31,198 bases of DNA from Oscillospiraceae bacterium (GTDB taxonomy: Bacteria > Bacillota_A > Clostridia > Oscillospirales > Oscillospiraceae): positions 1 to 31,198 of the forward strand of contig JAFTKA010000005.1 in NCBI GenBank assembly GCA_017456105.1, written 5' to 3'. Below are positions 6,572 through 14,000 of the stretch, one piece after another; within the stretch, counting starts at the first letter, position 1; each line of letters starts with the position of its first letter. Below the pieces are notes generated by a model. The model had not been told where the DNA came from, searched no databases, and saw nothing but the letters and a program-made list of their open reading frames with translations. A program made the translations under genes and the position numbers.

Positions 6572-7749
6572 TTGAATCTCTTCTTAATCACCGGTGCTTT
6601 GATCTCTTCTGCTACCAATTTACCCTCTTCGTCAAGACGCACAGGCTTAATGTCGTAATTGGAGAATTTTGCGATCTCGTCCAGCTTGGCCTTCTCCGGG
6701 AAATTGCCGATAATGGAGTAGGCCGCACCCTTTTTCTTGGCTCTTCCGGTTCTTCCGATCCGGTGGACGTAGTACTCATTTTCCTCAGGGATATCATAGT
6801 TTACCACGCACTCCACATCGTCCACGTCAATGCCCCGGGAGGCAACGTCGGTGGCGATCAAAATCTCCAGCTTTCCGTCCCGAAAACGCTGCATGGTCTT
6901 CTCCCGCTGGCTCTGACGAATATCACCGTGGATACAGTCGCAGTCCGCGCCGGCTCTTTGAAAATCGTCGGAAAGCCGCTGACACATATGCTTGGTATTA
7001 CAGAAAATAATCACCCGCTCATAGCCCTGAGTGCGGATCAGCCGCAGGGTGGTCTCCGCTTTTTCCAAAGGTGTTACGGTGATGGCAAACTGGTCAATAT
7101 CCGGCCGGTCCTCCCGCTTGGGTTCAACGGTGATCTCCACCTCGTCCCGCTGGTACATCCAGGAAACGGTCATGACCTCCTGAGAAATGGTGGCAGAGAA
7201 CAGGCCCAAATTCTTTCTGTTCTTAACCTTTTCAATGATTTTCGTTACGTCCTTGAAAAAGCCCATATCCAGCATGCGGTCGGCTTCGTCCAGCACCACG
7301 GTCTGGATCTTGTCCAGGCGGATATTCTTGCGGTTATAGTGATCCATGAGCCTTCCGGGGGTGGCTACCACGATCTGGGGTTTCTTCTCCAGCTGCTTTG
7401 CCTGACCCACAATACCCGCACCGCCATAGAGTACCGCCACGCGAATGCCCTGATAATAGGTCAGCAGACTTCTCAGCTCATCACCGATCTGAATGGCCAG
7501 CTCCCGGGTGGGGGCTAAAATAAGGCCCTGTACGTCCGGACAAGCTGTGTCCACATGCTCGATCATGGGAATACCGAAGGCAAAGGTCTTGCCCGTACCG
7601 GTGGGTGCTTTGGCCAGCACGTCCTTCCACTGCATAAAATGCGGGATCGCCTGAGCCTGAATGGTTGTGGGATAGCCGTAGCCCTTCTTTTCCAAAGCTT
7701 TCAGCATTTCCTGAGATAAGCCCAGGTCAGCAAACGATGTTTCTTGCAT
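6568..7749 (-). CDS. DEAD-box ATP-dependent RNA helicase
   Basis: This cytoplasmic RNA helicase carries the whole motif series: Q motif (YPTTIQAQAIP), I (APTGTGKT), Ia (PTRELA), Ib (TPGR), II (DEAD), III (SAT), IV (IIFCNT), V (ATDVASRGID) and VI (HRIGRTGR). At 393 residues it is a minimal two-domain RecA-like core with a short basic tail (VIKKRFK), lacking the long C-terminal RNA-binding domain of DbpA/CsdA types. The start at 7749 has an AAGGAC motif about 8 nt upstream; upstream in-frame ATGs have no ribosome binding site. It is the first gene of a two-gene unit with the DprA-like gene. Its specific RNA target cannot be told from sequence. Confidence 0.95.
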   Translation of the reverse strand: MQETSFADLGLSQEMLKALEKKGYGYPTTIQAQAIPHFMQWKDVLAKAPTGTGKTFAFGIPMIEHVDTACPDVQGLILAPTRELAIQIGDELRSLLTYYQGIRVAVLYGGAGIVGQAKQLEKKPQIVVATPGRLMDHYNRKNIRLDKIQTVVLDEADRMLDMGFFKDVTKIIEKVKNRKNLGLFSATISQEVMTVSWMYQRDEVEITVEPKREDRPDIDQFAITVTPLEKAETTLRLIRTQGYERVIIFCNTKHMCQRLSDDFQRAGADCDCIHGDIRQSQREKTMQRFRDGKLEILIATDVASRGIDVDDVECVVNYDIPEENEYYVHRIGRTGRAKKKGAAYSIIGNFPEKAKLDEIAKFSNYDIKPVRLDEEGKLVAEEIKAPVIKKRFK

Positions 7750-7780
7750 AATATCTGTCCTTTTTTCCATAGTTAGATAC

Positions 7781-7809
7781 ATTGTAACATTATTTTAGAT
7801 GTTATGCAA
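7781..7809 (-). promoter_or_regulatory. Promoter of the helicase-dprA-like operon
   Basis: Minus-strand TTGCAT (7804-7809) and TACAAT (7781-7786) with a 17-bp spacer. Confidence 0.65.
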
Positions 7810-7812
7810 TAG

Positions 7813-7841
7813 TGGACAAATTACAAATTATGTGCTATATT
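7813..7841 (+). promoter_or_regulatory. Promoter of the tmk operon
   Basis: TGGACA (7813-7818) and TATATT (7836-7841) with a 17-bp spacer, diverging from the helicase promoter only 4 bp away. Confidence 0.6.
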
Positions 7842-7873
7842 CTACATTGACATAGTTTGAAAAGTGGAGGCGT

Positions 7874-8551
7874 ATGGCAAAAATGGGCAAACTGATCGTA
7901 ATTGAAGGCACGGACGGGTCCGGAAAGTCCACCCAGTTCCGCAAGCTCTCTCAGCGTTTGGAATCCGAGGGCGTGGCTTTTCAGCATCTGGTATTCCCCC
8001 GGTATGATAAGGACAGCTCTGCCCTGATTCGTATGTATTTGGGCGGTGAATTCGGCACAAAACCCACCGATGTAAACGCTTACGCAGCCTCCGCATTTTA
8101 CGCCGTTGATAGGTTTGCCTCTTATAAATCCGACTGGGGTCAGTGGTATGAAAATGGCGGTCTGGTGCTGTCCGACCGTTACACCACCTCCAATGCGGTC
8201 CATCAGGCCTCCAAAGAGCCCGGGGACAAGCAGTCAGAATATCTGAAATGGCTTTATGATTTTGAGTATGACAAGTTGGGACTCCCCTGCCCCGACCTTG
8301 TGATCTACCTGGACGTTCCCACTGAGTACACGGAGAAGCTTCTCCGCCACCGGGAGCAGGATACCAACACCAAGGCCGATATTCACGAGCAGGATATGCA
8401 GTATCTTGCCACCTGCCGCAGAACCGGCCGCACCGCTGCTGAATACTACGGTTGGCAGGTGATCCAATGTGTGAAAGACGGTCAGATGCGTTCCATTGAG
8501 GACATTCACGAAGAAATTTACGGCTACGTTTGCCATTGCCTGGAGGACTAA
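7874..8551 (+). CDS. tmk: Thymidylate kinase (dTMP kinase)
   Basis: Phosphorylates dTMP to dTDP with ATP. The 225 residues include the P-loop EGTDGSGKST (residues 11-20), the LSDRY motif that binds the nucleotide, and the LIDxDVP-like VIYLDVP segment. It differs from compact Tmk by extra sequence in the lid region (KADIHEQDMQYLATCRRTGR). GGAGG at 7866-7870 precedes the chosen ATG by only 3 nt; a second ATG at 7883 (12 nt) is possible, and the protein would lose three residues. It heads an operon with the DJ-1-like, mltG and U32 genes. Confidence 0.9.
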   Translation: MAKMGKLIVIEGTDGSGKSTQFRKLSQRLESEGVAFQHLVFPRYDKDSSALIRMYLGGEFGTKPTDVNAYAASAFYAVDRFASYKSDWGQWYENGGLVLSDRYTTSNAVHQASKEPGDKQSEYLKWLYDFEYDKLGLPCPDLVIYLDVPTEYTEKLLRHREQDTNTKADIHEQDMQYLATCRRTGRTAAEYYGWQVIQCVKDGQMRSIEDIHEEIYGYVCHCLED

Positions 8552-8553
8552 TT

Positions 8554-9096
8554 ATGGTTTATATGCTTTTGGGTACAGGCTTTGAAGAGACCGAGGCCGT
8601 CGCCCCTTTGGATCTGTTACGCCGCTCCGGTGTACAGGTGCTGACCGTGGGTGTGGACGGAAAGACCGTCAAGGGCGGCCACGGCATTGCCATCACAGCG
8701 GATATTACCCTTGACGAAATGGATCTGACCAACTTGGAAATGATCATTCTCCCCGGCGGACTGGGCGGTGTTGCCGCGGCACGGGCCAGCGAGCCTGCAC
8801 TGAACGCTCTGCGTTTTGCCTGGGAAAACGATAAATTTGTTGCCGCCATCTGTGCAGGGCCTACCGTTTTGGCAGATCTTGGCATTACAAGCGGCAGAAA
8901 GGCCACCTGCTATCCCGGCTGTGAGGACGGCATGGCTGACGCCCAAATGATACCCGATGCCGCCTGCGTGCGGGACGGAAAGCTGATCACCGGCACCTCT
9001 GCCGGCTGTGCCGTTGCCTTTGGTCTGGAGCTTGTAAAGGCTCTGAAGGGTGATGCCGTGGCCGAAGACATTGCCCGGCAAATCGTGATTCGTTAA
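8554..9096 (+). CDS. DJ-1/PfpI family protein
   Basis: A 180-residue cytoplasmic DJ-1/ThiJ/PfpI-fold protein. The conserved nucleophile is Cys100 in AAICAGPT, the partner acidic residue is Glu14 in FEETEAV, and the LPGG segment is at 67-70. Members include deglycase/chaperone-like and amidotransferase-like enzymes; no specific reaction can be inferred here. The ATG at 8554 has GGAGG at 8542-8546, located within the last codons of tmk, so the two genes are tightly linked (2-nt gap). A longer reading from 8530 lacks a ribosome binding site. Confidence 0.92.
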   Translation: MVYMLLGTGFEETEAVAPLDLLRRSGVQVLTVGVDGKTVKGGHGIAITADITLDEMDLTNLEMIILPGGLGGVAAARASEPALNALRFAWENDKFVAAICAGPTVLADLGITSGRKATCYPGCEDGMADAQMIPDAACVRDGKLITGTSAGCAVAFGLELVKALKGDAVAEDIARQIVIR

Positions 9097-9112
9097 CAGG
9101 AGGAACTGTACG

Positions 9113-10501
9113 ATGGATAAGAATAATAAAGATTGGTTTGAGCCTTCTGAGTCTGAACTGGGTCCTGACGAGGAAGCTATTTACTCTGCCAGGCTGACCC
9201 ACCCCGACGATCTGGAGCTGGAGAAGATCCTGGCAGAGGACTGGTCCGGAGAGGAAGACGGCACTCGCCGTTTCCAGGTGCCGGAGGAGGAAATCAAGGA
9301 CGAGCCTCAGCAGGAAACCCCTGCCGAGGAAGAGTCTGATGAGATCCTTCCTGAGGTTCTGAAAAAGCTGCGACCCAAGTCCAAGAAGGGCTACGGTTTG
9401 TTTGGTCTTCCCCATATTGCCTCTACTCTGATATGGATCGCCATCATTGCCTTTGTGGGTGTTAGCCTTGGCCGTTTGCTTTGGGTTTGGTGTGCGGATA
9501 TTATGGCCTTTGGCAAGCCCAACCAGGTGGTTACCATCACCATTACCGACGAGGATACCATCGGCACCATCTCCAATAAGCTTGCCGATGCGGAGCTGAT
9601 CCGCTACCCCAATCTGTTTAAGACCTTTGCTACCCTGACCGATAAAGATGAGCGAATCGATCCGGGCACCTACACCCTGAACTCCCAGCTGGACTACAAT
9701 GCCATGATCAACAAGATGTCTACCAGCAGCGTAGCCCGTGATGTGGTGGAGATCATGTTCCCCGAAGGCTACAACTGCCGTCAGATGTTTGAGCTTTTGG
9801 AAGAAAAGGGCGTTTGCTCTGTGAAAGATCTGGAGGACTATGCCGCTGACGGCGAGCTGAGCGAATACTGGTTCCTGGAAGGTGTGGCCCGTGGCGACAA
9901 GTACTGCCTGGAGGGCTACCTGTTCCCGGATACCTACAAATTCTACACCAATGATTCTCCCCGTCGTGTTCTTGAAAAGTTCCTGGACGGCTTTGACTAC
10001 CGCTTCACCGATAAGATGAAGACCGACTTTGAGACCATGAAGACACGCTATGCCAAGATGATGGCCTCCCACGGCTACTCTCAGGACTATATCAACCAGC
10101 ACGCTCTGACTATGAAGGATGTAGTCATCATCGCCTCTCTGATTGAAAAGGAGACCTCCGGCGGTGAGGAGAGCTTTGATATTTCCTCCGTCATCTATAA
10201 CCGTCTGACCAATCAGTCGGAGAATCCCTACCTGAACATTGACGCGGCCCTTGTGTATGCTCTGGGCGGCAAGAAGGAGCTGACGGAAGAGGACAAGCAG
10301 TACGACAGCCCCTATAACACCTACAAGTATCCCGGTCTGATCCCAGGACCTATCTCCAACCCCGGCCGTGAGAGCCTGTACGCTGCTCTGGATCCCAACG
10401 ATACCAAGTACCTGTACTACGCCCTCAATCCCGCTACCGGTAAGCACCACTTCACCAAGAGCTACCGTGAGCATCTGAACTTCCTGAACTCCTTAGGTTA
10501 A
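9113..10501 (+). CDS. mltG: Endolytic murein transglycosylase MltG
   Basis: MltG cleaves nascent glycan strands at the outer face of the cytoplasmic membrane and is thought to set glycan length. The 462-residue protein has an acidic cytoplasmic N-terminal region of about 100 residues, one transmembrane helix (about 104-124), a LysM-like segment, and the YceG catalytic domain with EGYLFPDTYKF (containing the catalytic Glu), ASLIEKET, SSVIYNRL and the SPYNTYKYPGLIPGPISNPG signature. The acidic N-terminal extension is typical of Gram-positive MltG. AGGAGG (9097-9103 region) precedes the ATG. Only 4 nt separate it from the U32 gene, an mltG-trhP neighbourhood also seen in Bacillus (yrrL to yrrO). 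Confidence 0.95.
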   Translation: MDKNNKDWFEPSESELGPDEEAIYSARLTHPDDLELEKILAEDWSGEEDGTRRFQVPEEEIKDEPQQETPAEEESDEILPEVLKKLRPKSKKGYGLFGLPHIASTLIWIAIIAFVGVSLGRLLWVWCADIMAFGKPNQVVTITITDEDTIGTISNKLADAELIRYPNLFKTFATLTDKDERIDPGTYTLNSQLDYNAMINKMSTSSVARDVVEIMFPEGYNCRQMFELLEEKGVCSVKDLEDYAADGELSEYWFLEGVARGDKYCLEGYLFPDTYKFYTNDSPRRVLEKFLDGFDYRFTDKMKTDFETMKTRYAKMMASHGYSQDYINQHALTMKDVVIIASLIEKETSGGEESFDISSVIYNRLTNQSENPYLNIDAALVYALGGKKELTEEDKQYDSPYNTYKYPGLIPGPISNPGRESLYAALDPNDTKYLYYALNPATGKHHFTKSYREHLNFLNSLG

Positions 10502-10505
10502 AACC

Positions 10506-11723
10506 ATGAGAAAGATTGAATTACTCAGTCCTGCCGGTGATATGGAACGGCTGAAAATGGCCGTTCTGTACGGAGCAGATGCGGTGTATCTGGCCGGCAC
10601 AGACTTCGGTATGCGTTCCTTTGCGGGCAATTTCACCCCGGAGGAACTGCCCAAAGCAGTAGCCTTTGCCCACGAACACGGTGTGAAGGTCCACGTTACT
10701 GTAAACACCATGCCCCGCAATGAGGAGATCGCCCAACTGCCTGCCTATTTGGAGCAGCTGCAGGCGGCAAATGTAGATGCCCTGATCGTAGCGGATATGG
10801 GTGCATTCACCCTGGCGGGCAAATATGCCCCCAAGTGTCAGCGGCATATCTCCACCCAGCAGTCTATCGCCAATTACGAATGTGCCAAAGCCTGGTATGA
10901 CCTGGGTGCAAGCCGTGTTGTGCTGGCACGGGAGCTGAATCTTGAAGAGATCCGCACCATTCGGGAAAAGACACCCCCCGAGCTGGAGATCGAGACCTTC
11001 GGCCACGGTGCTATGTGCGTCAGCTACTCCGGACGCTGCCTTTTGAGCAATTATATGACCGGACGGGATTCCAACCGGGGAGCTTGTGCTCAGCCCTGCC
11101 GCTACCAGTATGCCCTTGTGGAAGAAAAGCGTCCCGGAGAGTATTTCCCGGTGTATGAAGACGAAAAAGGCACGTATATCCTCAATTCCCGGGATATGTG
11201 CATGATCGACCATTTGAAGGAATTACAGGGTGCAGGCGTTGACTGCATCAAGATCGAGGGCAGAGCCAAATCCGCCTACTATGCCGCCATTGTTACAGGT
11301 GCTTATCGCCACTGTATCGACGATGTGGCCGCAGGACGGGACATCGATCCCGTCTGGCGGGACGAGGTGGATCACGTTTCCCACCGGATCTACTCCACAG
11401 GCTTTTACTTCGGCCAGCCCGGCCAGTATACGGAAAACTCCCGCTATATCCGCCAGTGGCAGGTCTGTGCCATTGTGGAAAGCTGCGATGAAACCGGTCT
11501 TGCCCTCTGCTCTTTGCGGAACAAATTCTCTGCAGGCGACGAACTGGAAGCGGTGGGTCCGGATATGCGGCCCTTTGCTTTTACCGTACCCGAAATGAAG
11601 GATATAGAGGGCAATCCCCTCTTAGAGCCCAGAACTCCCGAATCCAAATTCTACCTGCAATTACCCAAGCAAGTCCCCGCCTTCACCATTTTGCGGCACG
11701 GCGTAGACTTATCTGCTAAATAA
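10506..11723 (+). CDS. U32 family protein, probable TrhP-type tRNA hydroxylation protein
   Basis: The 405-residue protein has the U32 N-terminal LLSPAGDMERLKMAVLYGADAVY segment (read in parts), the family signature around FGHGAMCVSYSGRC...SNRGACAQPCRY with four Cys that may hold an Fe-S cluster, and SRDMCMIDHL and CIKIEGRAKS downstream. Proteins of this size and context (TrhP/YrrO) are needed for prephenate-dependent 5-hydroxyuridine formation in tRNA; older annotations call them collagenase-like peptidases. The assignment to TrhP rather than RlhA or UbiU/V relatives rests on length and on the mltG neighbour. It is the last gene of the tmk operon and ends at a GC-rich hairpin. Confidence 0.88.
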   Translation: MRKIELLSPAGDMERLKMAVLYGADAVYLAGTDFGMRSFAGNFTPEELPKAVAFAHEHGVKVHVTVNTMPRNEEIAQLPAYLEQLQAANVDALIVADMGAFTLAGKYAPKCQRHISTQQSIANYECAKAWYDLGASRVVLARELNLEEIRTIREKTPPELEIETFGHGAMCVSYSGRCLLSNYMTGRDSNRGACAQPCRYQYALVEEKRPGEYFPVYEDEKGTYILNSRDMCMIDHLKELQGAGVDCIKIEGRAKSAYYAAIVTGAYRHCIDDVAAGRDIDPVWRDEVDHVSHRIYSTGFYFGQPGQYTENSRYIRQWQVCAIVESCDETGLALCSLRNKFSAGDELEAVGPDMRPFAFTVPEMKDIEGNPLLEPRTPESKFYLQLPKQVPAFTILRHGVDLSAK

Positions 11724-11730
11724 ACGAAAG

Positions 11731-11754
11731 GCCGGTGCTACTGCACCGGCTTTT
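11731..11754 (+). terminator. Hairpin terminator after the U32 gene
   Basis: GCCGGTGC (11731-11738) pairs with GCACCGGC (11743-11750), followed by TTTT. The T-run also begins the Crp-type site. Confidence 0.75.
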
Positions 11755-11768
11755 GTGATTTTATCACA
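11754..11768. promoter_or_regulatory. Crp/Fnr-type operator upstream of the SDR gene
   Basis: TGTGATTTTATCACA, a TGTGA-N5-TCACA palindrome. Its centre (11761) is 28 bp before the TATACT -10 box at 11789-11794, which places it near -41, a class II activator position. No -35 box is seen. An almost identical site precedes the Trx-TrxR fusion gene. Confidence 0.75.
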
Positions 11769-11788
11769 GAAAACTCCTGAAAATCGGG

Positions 11789-11794
11789 TATACT
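11789..11794 (+). promoter_or_regulatory. -10 box of the SDR promoter
   Basis: TATACT, 37 bp before the SDR start codon, with the Crp-type palindrome taking the place of a -35 element. Confidence 0.6.
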
Positions 11795-11830
11795 GAAGGT
11801 AGAAACAACAACCTAAAGGAGGTTATCAAT

Positions 11831-12577
11831 ATGCGTTTACAAAACAAAGTAGCCATTATTACAGGCGGAAGCCGGGGAATCGGTCTTGCCACTGCAAAGG
11901 CCTTTCTTAAGGAAGGTGCCGATGTGGTCATCACCGCCAGCCGGAAAGAGACCGCTGAAAAAGCAATTTCTGAATTGCGTTCTGAATTCCCCAACAGCAA
12001 AGTGGAAGGCATTTGGCCCAACCTCAGCAATTTTGAAGAAGTCAAACAGGCTTTCACTAAGGTCAAGGAAACCTATGGTGCTTTGGACATACTGGTAAAC
12101 AACGCCGGTGTCTCCGAAAGCACCCCCTTTGCCAAGTATACCGAAGAGACCTTCGACAAGGTCATGGAGCTGAATGTGAAGGGTGTATTCAACGCTGCCC
12201 ACGCTGCCGCAGAGATTATGGAGAGCCAGCATTCCGGTGTGATCCTGAACACCTCCTCCATGGTCAGTATCTATGGCCAGCCGGCAGGTGTTGCCTACCC
12301 CACCTCCAAGTTTGCCGTAAACGGCTTGACCGTTTCCCTGGCCCGGGAGCTTGGGCCCAAGGGGATCCGTGTCAACGCAGTAGCTCCCGGCATCACCGAG
12401 ACCGATATGATGAAGGCAGTCCCCAAAGAAGTGATCGAGCCCATGATCGCCCAGATCCCTCTACGCCGTATGGGTCAGCCTGAGGATATTGCAAATGCAT
12501 TCGTATTTTTGGCATCTCAGGAAGCATCTTATATCACCGGTGTCATTCTCAGCGTAGACGGAATGGCCCGTAGTTAG
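11831..12577 (+). CDS. SDR family NAD(P)-dependent oxidoreductase (FabG/BaiA-like)
   Basis: A 248-residue classical short-chain dehydrogenase: cofactor motif TGGSRGIG (residues 12-19), NNAG, catalytic Ser in NTSS and YxxxK in YPTSK, and the C-terminal SVDG. Overall spacing resembles FabG and the BaiA 3-alpha-hydroxysteroid dehydrogenases of gut Clostridia, but the substrate cannot be fixed from sequence. ASRK after beta-2 suggests NADP(H). AAAGGAGG precedes the ATG by 8 nt. It is preceded by a Crp-type site and is followed by a MITE-like element whose terminal repeat includes its TAG stop codon. No fatty-acid genes are adjacent, so FabG itself is unlikely. Confidence 0.92.
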   Translation: MRLQNKVAIITGGSRGIGLATAKAFLKEGADVVITASRKETAEKAISELRSEFPNSKVEGIWPNLSNFEEVKQAFTKVKETYGALDILVNNAGVSESTPFAKYTEETFDKVMELNVKGVFNAAHAAAEIMESQHSGVILNTSSMVSIYGQPAGVAYPTSKFAVNGLTVSLARELGPKGIRVNAVAPGITETDMMKAVPKEVIEPMIAQIPLRRMGQPEDIANAFVFLASQEASYITGVILSVDGMARS

Positions 12578-12855
12578 GGTAGAACAACAAATCCGAACCC
12601 GCCTGAAAGCGGCGGATTTCGGCGCTTTTCGCCCTATTGATCCTCGCAAGGCACAAAGCCTTACTTCGTCCCAATAGAGCAAAAATCATCCAAAATCTTC
12701 TCGCTTTCAGGTTGAAGATTTTACAAAGAGAGGGTTTTTGTTCTATCGAGGCAAAAACGCAGCAAATACTGGGTATGTATTTGCGAGTATTTTAACGATG
12801 ATAGAGCAACAAACCATCCTTTGTAAAACGAGTACGGATTTGTTGCTCTACCCTA
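12575..12855. mobile_element. 279-bp MITE-like element with terminal inverted repeats
   Basis: Terminal repeats 12576-12598 and 12832-12854 match at 21 of 23 positions (AGGGTAGA.CAACAAATCC...). TA dinucleotides flank GGGTAG and CTACCC, as expected for a TA target duplication of IS630/mariner-type MITEs. The interior is a chain of hairpins: CTATTG/CAATAG around AAGGC/GCCTT, AAAATCTTC/GAAGATTTT near 12700, and GCAAATAC/GTATTTGC at about 12760. The TAGAGCAA motif recurs in both orientations. No transposase gene is present. It lies between the SDR and thioredoxin genes, and its left end overlaps the SDR stop codon. Confidence 0.7.
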
Positions 12856-12871
12856 GGAAAGGAGATATACT

Positions 12872-13180
12872 ATGTCTGTTATTACCGTTACCAAAGAAAA
12901 TTTCCAGCAGGAAGTACTGCAAAGCGAGCTGCCGGTTCTGGTGGACTTTTGGGCAACCTGGTGCAATCCCTGCAGAATGCTCTCACCCATCATCGACCAG
13001 ATCGCAGAGGAACACCCCGAGATCAAGGTTGGCAAGATCAATGTAGATGAGCAGCCGGAGCTGGCCGCCCAGTTCCAGGTTATGAGTATCCCCACCCTGT
13101 TCATTTTCAAGGACGGGCAGGTGGTAAACTCCGCCGCCGGCGTCCGTCCCAAACAGCAGATTTTAAGTTTGATTCCCTAA
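12872..13180 (+). CDS. trxA: Thioredoxin
   Basis: A 102-residue cytoplasmic thioredoxin, the normal size, with active site WCNPC (Cys31 and Cys34), DFWATW before it, the cis-Pro segment IPTLFIF and the KDGQVV turn. The active-site dipeptide is Asn-Pro rather than the usual Gly-Pro, which should shift redox potential. AAAGGAG precedes the ATG by 7 nt. It lies directly downstream of the MITE-like element and may be read from the Crp-controlled SDR promoter, although the hairpins in between may lower this. The convergent Crp/Fnr gene follows. Confidence 0.95.
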   Translation: MSVITVTKENFQQEVLQSELPVLVDFWATWCNPCRMLSPIIDQIAEEHPEIKVGKINVDEQPELAAQFQVMSIPTLFIFKDGQVVNSAAGVRPKQQILSLIP

Positions 13181-13183
13181 TGG

Positions 13184-13214
13184 AAAGAGGGCGTGCTGAG
13201 CACGCCCTCTTTTA
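13184..13214. terminator. Bidirectional terminator between trxA and the Crp/Fnr gene
   Basis: AAAGAGGGCGTGC (13184-13196) pairs with GCACGCCCTCTTT (13200-13212) around TGA, with A and T runs on the two sides. Confidence 0.92.
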
Positions 13215-13871
13215 GGAATCCGTTAATTCTTCCAATTTGTTTTCATCTAATATCTCAATGGCACCCCGGGTCAGTTTCACCATGCCCTCCGATTGAAAAT
13301 ACTTGAGCATTCGGGTTACGACCTCCCGGGCTGTGCCCAAATGGGAGGCGATCTTCTCGTGAGTGATCTGCAAATTACCGGTCTGCTCCAGCACCGCCTC
13401 ATCGATCAGAAAACGGGCCAGCCGCTTATCGAAGCTTTTCCACATCACCTGCTCAATGAGCCACATCACATCTGTAAACCGGGAGGACAGGATCTGGTTG
13501 GTGTAATTGGCCACCACCGCAGACTCTTCCATTAAATTTTTGTAAAAATGGGGAGAAATCACCCAAAGCTCTGTATCTTTTTCCGCAGATATGGTAATAT
13601 CAAACTGGATACTCTTGAGTACGCAGGAGGCCGACAGCAGGCAGATATCCTGCTCCAAAAGACGGTAGATGGTGATCTCCCGACCATCATCGGAGGTAAT
13701 GTAGACCCGCAGCTGGCCGGATCTGATCACCAAAAGGCCGATGCAGTCCAGACCGCCGTTATGGAGGATCGTACCCTTGGGAACGCTCCGCAGGGTCGCG
13801 GATTGCTCCAGTGCCTGCTGCTGGGCAGGGGTCAGCTTATGAAAAATAGGAAAATATTCCGAAAGGTTCAT
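13212..13871 (-). CDS. Crp/Fnr family transcriptional regulator
   Basis: A 219-residue regulator with an N-terminal cyclic-nucleotide-binding-type beta barrel (GLLVIRSGQLRVYITSDDGR region), a dimerisation helix and a C-terminal winged helix. The recognition helix HLGTAREVVTRMLK has Arg-Glu followed four residues later by Arg, the pattern with which E. coli CRP reads GTGA; matching TGTGA/TCACA palindromes lie nearby. No N-terminal Fnr-type four-Cys cluster is present, but Cys residues occur in GLDCIGL and DICLLSASCVL and could respond to redox state. The start at 13871 has GGAGG at 7 nt; the in-frame extension upstream lies across its own promoter. It divides the two thioredoxin gene groups and probably controls them. 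Confidence 0.92.
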   Translation of the reverse strand: MNLSEYFPIFHKLTPAQQQALEQSATLRSVPKGTILHNGGLDCIGLLVIRSGQLRVYITSDDGREITIYRLLEQDICLLSASCVLKSIQFDITISAEKDTELWVISPHFYKNLMEESAVVANYTNQILSSRFTDVMWLIEQVMWKSFDKRLARFLIDEAVLEQTGNLQITHEKIASHLGTAREVVTRMLKYFQSEGMVKLTRGAIEILDENKLEELTDS

Positions 13872-13893
13872 TTTAACACCTCCTGACCCTTTG

Positions 13894-13922
13894 ATTATAT
13901 CGGCAAAACAAGACCCTGTCAA
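13894..13922 (-). promoter_or_regulatory. Promoter of the Crp/Fnr regulator gene
   Basis: Minus-strand TTGACA (13917-13922) and TATAAT (13894-13899) with a 17-bp spacer: full consensus. The Crp-type palindrome starts 8 bp upstream of this -35 box, so autoregulation is possible. Confidence 0.85.
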
Positions 13923-13930
13923 TTTTCTTT

Positions 13931-13945
13931 TGTGATGATATCACA
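13931..13945. promoter_or_regulatory. Crp/Fnr-type operator upstream of the Trx-TrxR fusion gene
   Basis: TGTGATGATATCACA, centred at 13938, 29 bp before the TATACT -10 box at 13967-13972, again near -41. It lies between the divergent regulator and fusion-gene promoters. Confidence 0.8.
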
Positions 13946-13966
13946 GAAACCGGCGGCTCGGTGCAG

Positions 13967-13972
13967 TATACT
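13967..13972 (+). promoter_or_regulatory. -10 box of the Trx-TrxR operon
   Basis: TATACT with no good -35 box, as expected of an activator-dependent promoter. Transcription would begin near 13979, so in-frame ATGs before 14001 are not used. Confidence 0.65.
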
Positions 13973-14000
13973 GAAAGAAAAAAGGAAAGGAATTTCTGTT

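Noticed and set aside
8987..10474. Very long open frame on the minus strand opposite mltG
   Set aside because: It is antisense to a clearly identified mltG, its translation matches no family pattern, and it has no ribosome binding site. Codon bias in the real gene creates it.
11831..12577. SDR as a bile-acid BaiA enzyme
   Set aside because: Length and spacing resemble BaiA, but the same is true of many FabG-like SDRs, and no other bai genes are present.
12575..12855. CRISPR array or tandem repeat
   Set aside because: The repeats are inverted and unevenly spaced, with no regular direct-repeat/spacer pattern. No CRISPR array was seen anywhere in the window.
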